Shown here: positions 61,132-64,000 of the stretch, piece after piece
Position numbering within the stretch: the first letter of the stretch is position 1
How the letters are laid out: every line of letters begins with the position of its first letter
Origin: Spirulina major PCC 6313
GTDB taxonomy: Bacteria > Cyanobacteriota > Cyanobacteriia > Cyanobacteriales > Spirulinaceae
NCBI RefSeq assembly: GCF_001890765.1
Contig: NZ_KV878783.1
Span: forward strand, 4,918,637-4,982,636
Length of the DNA: 64,000 nucleotides
Direction: 5' to 3'
Notes under the pieces: model-generated
Seen by the model: only the letters and a program-made list of their open reading frames with translations
The model's database searches: none
Told to the model about the DNA's origin: nothing
Program-made: the position numbers and the translations under genes

Positions 61132-62244
61132 ATGTCAAATTCTTTACGATCTCGTATAACCCAAATACATGATGCTTTGCGTTATACAAAAGTATATAAT
61201 GCGTTACGTTCCACCAAAAAAAATATTAGATCTCACGCAAACAAAATACATAAAATATTGAGATTCACAAGTAAAAAGCACTGTTCAAGTACACCTTTAG
61301 CAGTGTATGATCTTCGTTGTTCACCTGTGAGCTATGACTTTGCATGCTTTTTGTATGAAGCAGACTGCTTTTTCAAAGAAAAAGGATATAATCAGTTTCA
61401 CGTTATCATTGTCTCAATCATTGATGAACCTCAACCATGGGAAGAAAAACTAGACTACCTCAAGGTTATCGGTGATTATCAAAAAAGGCAGCGAATCTCT
61501 AATATCTTAGTGCCGTTAGGATTGTTATATCAGGCTTGCGCATCAACTAGCCTGATCAACGATCCAAATCTGATTATTGAAATCAGCCAAAAACGTCATA
61601 ATATATATCCAGAAAATTATGGCGGGTTGTTTTTGCTAACCATGGACTATAATAAAGTCTATGATTATGAGCGCAAAAAAACAAATTTCTCTGGTTTCAA
61701 AGCATCTACTCTTGATTTAGAGAAAGTCAATTTTTGGCTTTCAAGTCAGGCAGTAAATCGTCCATTTGTAACCTTCACTATCCGTCACTATCAATATCAA
61801 AAAGAAAGGAATTCTAACATTCCAGCATACATTGAATTTAGTCAACATTTAAAAACCTTAGGAATTTCCAGCGTTTTTATTCCAGATGCTGAAGATATAT
61901 CCTACCTTGAGCAAATATGCAGCTATCCCATCTTCTTTGCTGGTGCATTTAACTTATACCAACGCCAAGCAATTTATGAGTTGGCTATGACTAATATTTT
62001 TAACTCTAATGGTTGCCATGTTCTTTGTGCTCTTAATCAATCATGTTCATATATCATGTCGGGCATTGTTAATAAGTATTGGTCAAAAGAAGCGCATGAA
62101 GCGAGAGGTCTAAAATATGATGCTCAGCCTTTCTGTGAAAATAGAGGAGTCTGGGAGTGGGAATCTGAAACATTCGCATCACTCAAAAAGTCTTTTGATC
62201 TTCTCTTAAAGAAAAATCCTGATTGGTTAGCGAGTGAAAAGTGA
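61132..62244 (+). CDS. Glycan-locus protein of unknown family
   Basis: 370 residues from ATG 61132 (a TTG at 61090 lies inside the IS4 end and is rejected). After a basic helical N-terminus, AVYDLRCSPVSYDFACFLYE, PENYGGLFLLTM, RPFVTFTIRHYQYQKER and GISSVFIPDAEDISYLEQ suggest a GT-B-like or ADP-heptose-transferase-like fold. It resembles the start of 41069-42583. I do not recognise the family; a glycan role is inferred from position. The IS4 end is 27 nt upstream. Confidence 0.6.
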   Translation: MSNSLRSRITQIHDALRYTKVYNALRSTKKNIRSHANKIHKILRFTSKKHCSSTPLAVYDLRCSPVSYDFACFLYEADCFFKEKGYNQFHVIIVSIIDEPQPWEEKLDYLKVIGDYQKRQRISNILVPLGLLYQACASTSLINDPNLIIEISQKRHNIYPENYGGLFLLTMDYNKVYDYERKKTNFSGFKASTLDLEKVNFWLSSQAVNRPFVTFTIRHYQYQKERNSNIPAYIEFSQHLKTLGISSVFIPDAEDISYLEQICSYPIFFAGAFNLYQRQAIYELAMTNIFNSNGCHVLCALNQSCSYIMSGIVNKYWSKEAHEARGLKYDAQPFCENRGVWEWESETFASLKKSFDLLLKKNPDWLASEK

Positions 62245-62342
62245 GTAAATCCTTCCATCGAGCCATTAATGTCTAATGTCATAATTTCTAATCAATGAAT
62301 TTTTCCGTACATTTTCAACGTAACTTTGAGTTTATTGTCAGC

Positions 62343-63494
62343 ATGAGTTCTCTAAAAATCGTCCATGTTATAACAGGTTTAAATGTAGGTGGCGCAGAAA
62401 TGATGCTATATAAGCTTTTATCTCATCAAGATAAAGAGCAATTTGAATCTGTAGTAATCTCTTTAATAGATAGAGGGGAATTGGGTGATCGCATTGCAGC
62501 CCTAAATATACCAATTTATTGTTTAGGATTAAAATCTAATACATTTTCTATTGTGATGGTTTATGAATTATGGCAAACAATTAAGAAAATCAATCCTGAT
62601 GTTATCCAAGGTTGGATGTATCATGGTAATTTGATAGCACTATTTATAAAGCTTTTAAGGTATCCAAAAGTGCCTGTTGTATGGAATGTGCAAAGTTCTT
62701 TATACTCTTTAAAATATGAGAAAATCACGACTGCTTTAGTTATTCAACTGGGTAGAATACTGGATTTTCATGTTAACAGCACGATTTACGTCTCTGAAAT
62801 TGCTAAAGCGCAACACCATGAATTTGGTTTTGATAATCAAAAAAGTATTGTAATACCGAATGGATTTAATGTAAATAGTTTTCAGCCTTCTCTGCAATCA
62901 TATAAAGAAGTTAGGCATGAACTTGGACTAAATCACGACTGTCTAATTATAGGGCTAATAGCCCGTTTTCATCCTCAAAAAGATCATGTAACTTTCTTAA
63001 AATCTGCTCATTTATTACTTCAAGAAAAAACTGACACGAATATTGCTTTTTTATTATGTGGAACAAATATTGACAATAACAATTTAGTTCTAATAAATAT
63101 AATCCGAGAGCTTGAGCTAGTAAAAAATGTTTATCTTCTAGGAGAACGTCAAGATATTCCTCGTTTGACAGCAGCATTAGACATTGCAACACTCTCTTCT
63201 GCTTACGGAGAAGCCTGTCCAAATGTAATTGGAGAAGCAATGTCCTGTGCTGTTCCTTGCGTCGTAACCGATATCGGTGATTCAGCCTGGCTAGTTGGAG
63301 AAACAGGGAAAGTTGTTCCACCTTCTAATCCAGAAGCTTTAGCTGACGCATGGAGAGAATTAATTAACCTGAAAGATGGCAGAAGAAATCTAGGTCAAAA
63401 AGCTAGGCAAAAAATAGTCAATAACTTAGCTATTGATGTGATAGTTTCTCAGTACGAAAAACTGTATCATCAAATAACTAATATGCAAGGGTAA
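62343..63494 (+). CDS. Family 4 glycosyltransferase
   Basis: 383 residues from ATG 62343 (an ATG at 62295 adds 16 residues). GT-B enzyme: IVHVITGLNVGGAEMMLYKL, VIPNGFNVNSF, IIGLIARFHPQKDHVTFLKS and the EX7E-type donor site SSAYGEACPNVIGEAMSCAVPCV. It transfers a sugar from a nucleotide donor at the cytoplasmic membrane face. Low GC like its neighbour; both lie between two IS4-type elements. Confidence 0.92.
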   Translation: MSSLKIVHVITGLNVGGAEMMLYKLLSHQDKEQFESVVISLIDRGELGDRIAALNIPIYCLGLKSNTFSIVMVYELWQTIKKINPDVIQGWMYHGNLIALFIKLLRYPKVPVVWNVQSSLYSLKYEKITTALVIQLGRILDFHVNSTIYVSEIAKAQHHEFGFDNQKSIVIPNGFNVNSFQPSLQSYKEVRHELGLNHDCLIIGLIARFHPQKDHVTFLKSAHLLLQEKTDTNIAFLLCGTNIDNNNLVLINIIRELELVKNVYLLGERQDIPRLTAALDIATLSSAYGEACPNVIGEAMSCAVPCVVTDIGDSAWLVGETGKVVPPSNPEALADAWRELINLKDGRRNLGQKARQKIVNNLAIDVIVSQYEKLYHQITNMQG

Positions 63495-63507
63495 AAAAGT
63501 AAAATAG

Positions 63508-64000
63508 CTGATTGACGGACAAAAGATTCAGTCAGGGGAGTAAGAAAAAGAGCAAAACTGGAATTCAAGGCGATAAGAGCGTTGCCGATGCTGAGGACGA
63601 GAAGCCATAGCCGGTTCAGGGTCAGAATTAGAAAAGAAAGCAACAAGCCGAATCAAGCGCCAGCCCTCAAGGAGAGCAGTACGAATCCACTCAAGACCGA
63701 TACGAAAATAGCTATTGCCGCGAAACCAATGGGGGTCAACCCAGCGACGCTTGCCCGATTGGACAACCTCAAGACCCTGAGCTGAGACATAGAGAGTCGC
63801 CAGAGCCAGAATGAAGCAGAGACGGGAAAGAACACAAACTGAGCGAAGTTGGGAAGATTGGAGGTGCCAACCCCCAGACTGGTCATCGAGAAACGCCTCC
63901 TCGATATCAAACCGGAGACCATACTCAGCAAAAGTCTGGAGGTGGGTCGGTTCATCACTGACAACCGCCCAAAACTCGCCATTGACATTGTTGCGACCGA
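63508..64000 (-). mobile_element. Second IS4-type element, cut by window end
   Basis: Left end CTGATTGACGGACAAAA at 63508-63524, 15 of 17 like the IS4 element at 59783. It holds the C-terminal part of a transposase on the minus strand and continues past the window. Confidence 0.82.
63528..64000 (-). CDS. IS4-type transposase, C-terminal part
   Basis: Partial minus-strand gene: the stop is at 63528-63530 and the frame is open to the right edge, so the start is outside the window. About 157 residues read as NGEFWAVVSDEPTHLQTF, YGLRFDIEEAFLDDQSGGWH, VDPHWFRGNSYFRIG and DPEPAMASRPQHRQRSY, strongly similar to but diverged from 59801-60925. The forward-strand frames across it are shadows. Confidence 0.85.
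   Translation of the reverse strand, partial: GRNNVNGEFWAVVSDEPTHLQTFAEYGLRFDIEEAFLDDQSGGWHLQSSQLRSVCVLSRLCFILALATLYVSAQGLEVVQSGKRRWVDPHWFRGNSYFRIGLEWIRTALLEGWRLIRLVAFFSNSDPEPAMASRPQHRQRSYRLEFQFCSFSYSPD

Overview
The window is chromosomal DNA from a cyanobacterium. The octamer GCGATCGC (HIP1) recurs throughout the first 35 kb, and there is an nblA phycobilisome-degradation gene, a solanesyl-diphosphate synthase, an RRM protein of the cyanobacterial Rbp type, and several small proteins of cyanobacterial type. I cannot name the genus from sequence alone. I found no rRNA, tRNA or CRISPR array.

Region 1 (1 to about 21.7 kb) is ordinary housekeeping DNA with many short transcription units on both strands: asparaginase end, polyprenyl synthase, phasin-like protein, FKBP, anmK, a Ser/Thr kinase, a double-UspA protein, nblA, an RNA-binding protein, rpiA, a CheW-domain protein, a pentapeptide protein, YraN, a lipid kinase, cyclophilin, a DUF2232 membrane protein, a lytic transglycosylase, a CtpA-type protease, a Nudix hydrolase and hisH. 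The kinase gene is split by an IS1-family element with an 8-bp target duplication. Removing the element and one duplication restores the frame exactly.

Region 2 (about 21.7 to 58.5 kb) is a large surface-polysaccharide locus. It begins with export and assembly genes: Wzm/Wzt-type ABC exporter, a CapD/PglF-type dehydratase, a Wzz-like protein and an MsbA-like ABC protein. Sugar-nucleotide genes follow: a guanylyl/nucleotidyltransferase, GmhA-like isomerase, two SDR epimerases, rfbF-rfbG, a cupin epimerase, a C-methyltransferase and a DegT aminotransferase. Next comes an AT-rich cassette with an ATP-grasp enzyme, an unusual CX5R-phosphatase/SDR fusion, a methyltransferase, a CmcI-like protein and glycosyltransferase-like proteins. 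A second sugar module follows: split transketolase, HAD phosphatase, APH-like kinase, methyltransferase, zinc dehydrogenase, two further C-methyltransferase-like proteins, RmlD-like SDR, Gfo/Idh oxidoreductase and an HldE-like protein with its two domains in the reverse of the enterobacterial order. Many genes overlap by 1 to 8 nt (ATGA, TAATG, TGATG), which indicates long co-translated operons. Together they suggest a glycan with heptose-like, branched 6-deoxy and amino sugars.

Region 3 (about 50.4 kb to the end) is an insertion-sequence hot spot inside that locus. An IS5-family element carries a nested IS66-family element. A 201-bp miniature element with IS66-type ends, followed by a second IS1 copy, breaks an MBOAT acyltransferase gene. 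Two related IS4-type elements flank a two-gene glycan segment. A different 131-bp miniature element lies at 40.1 kb. The IS1 copies appear nearly identical, so this genome has been rearranging recently.
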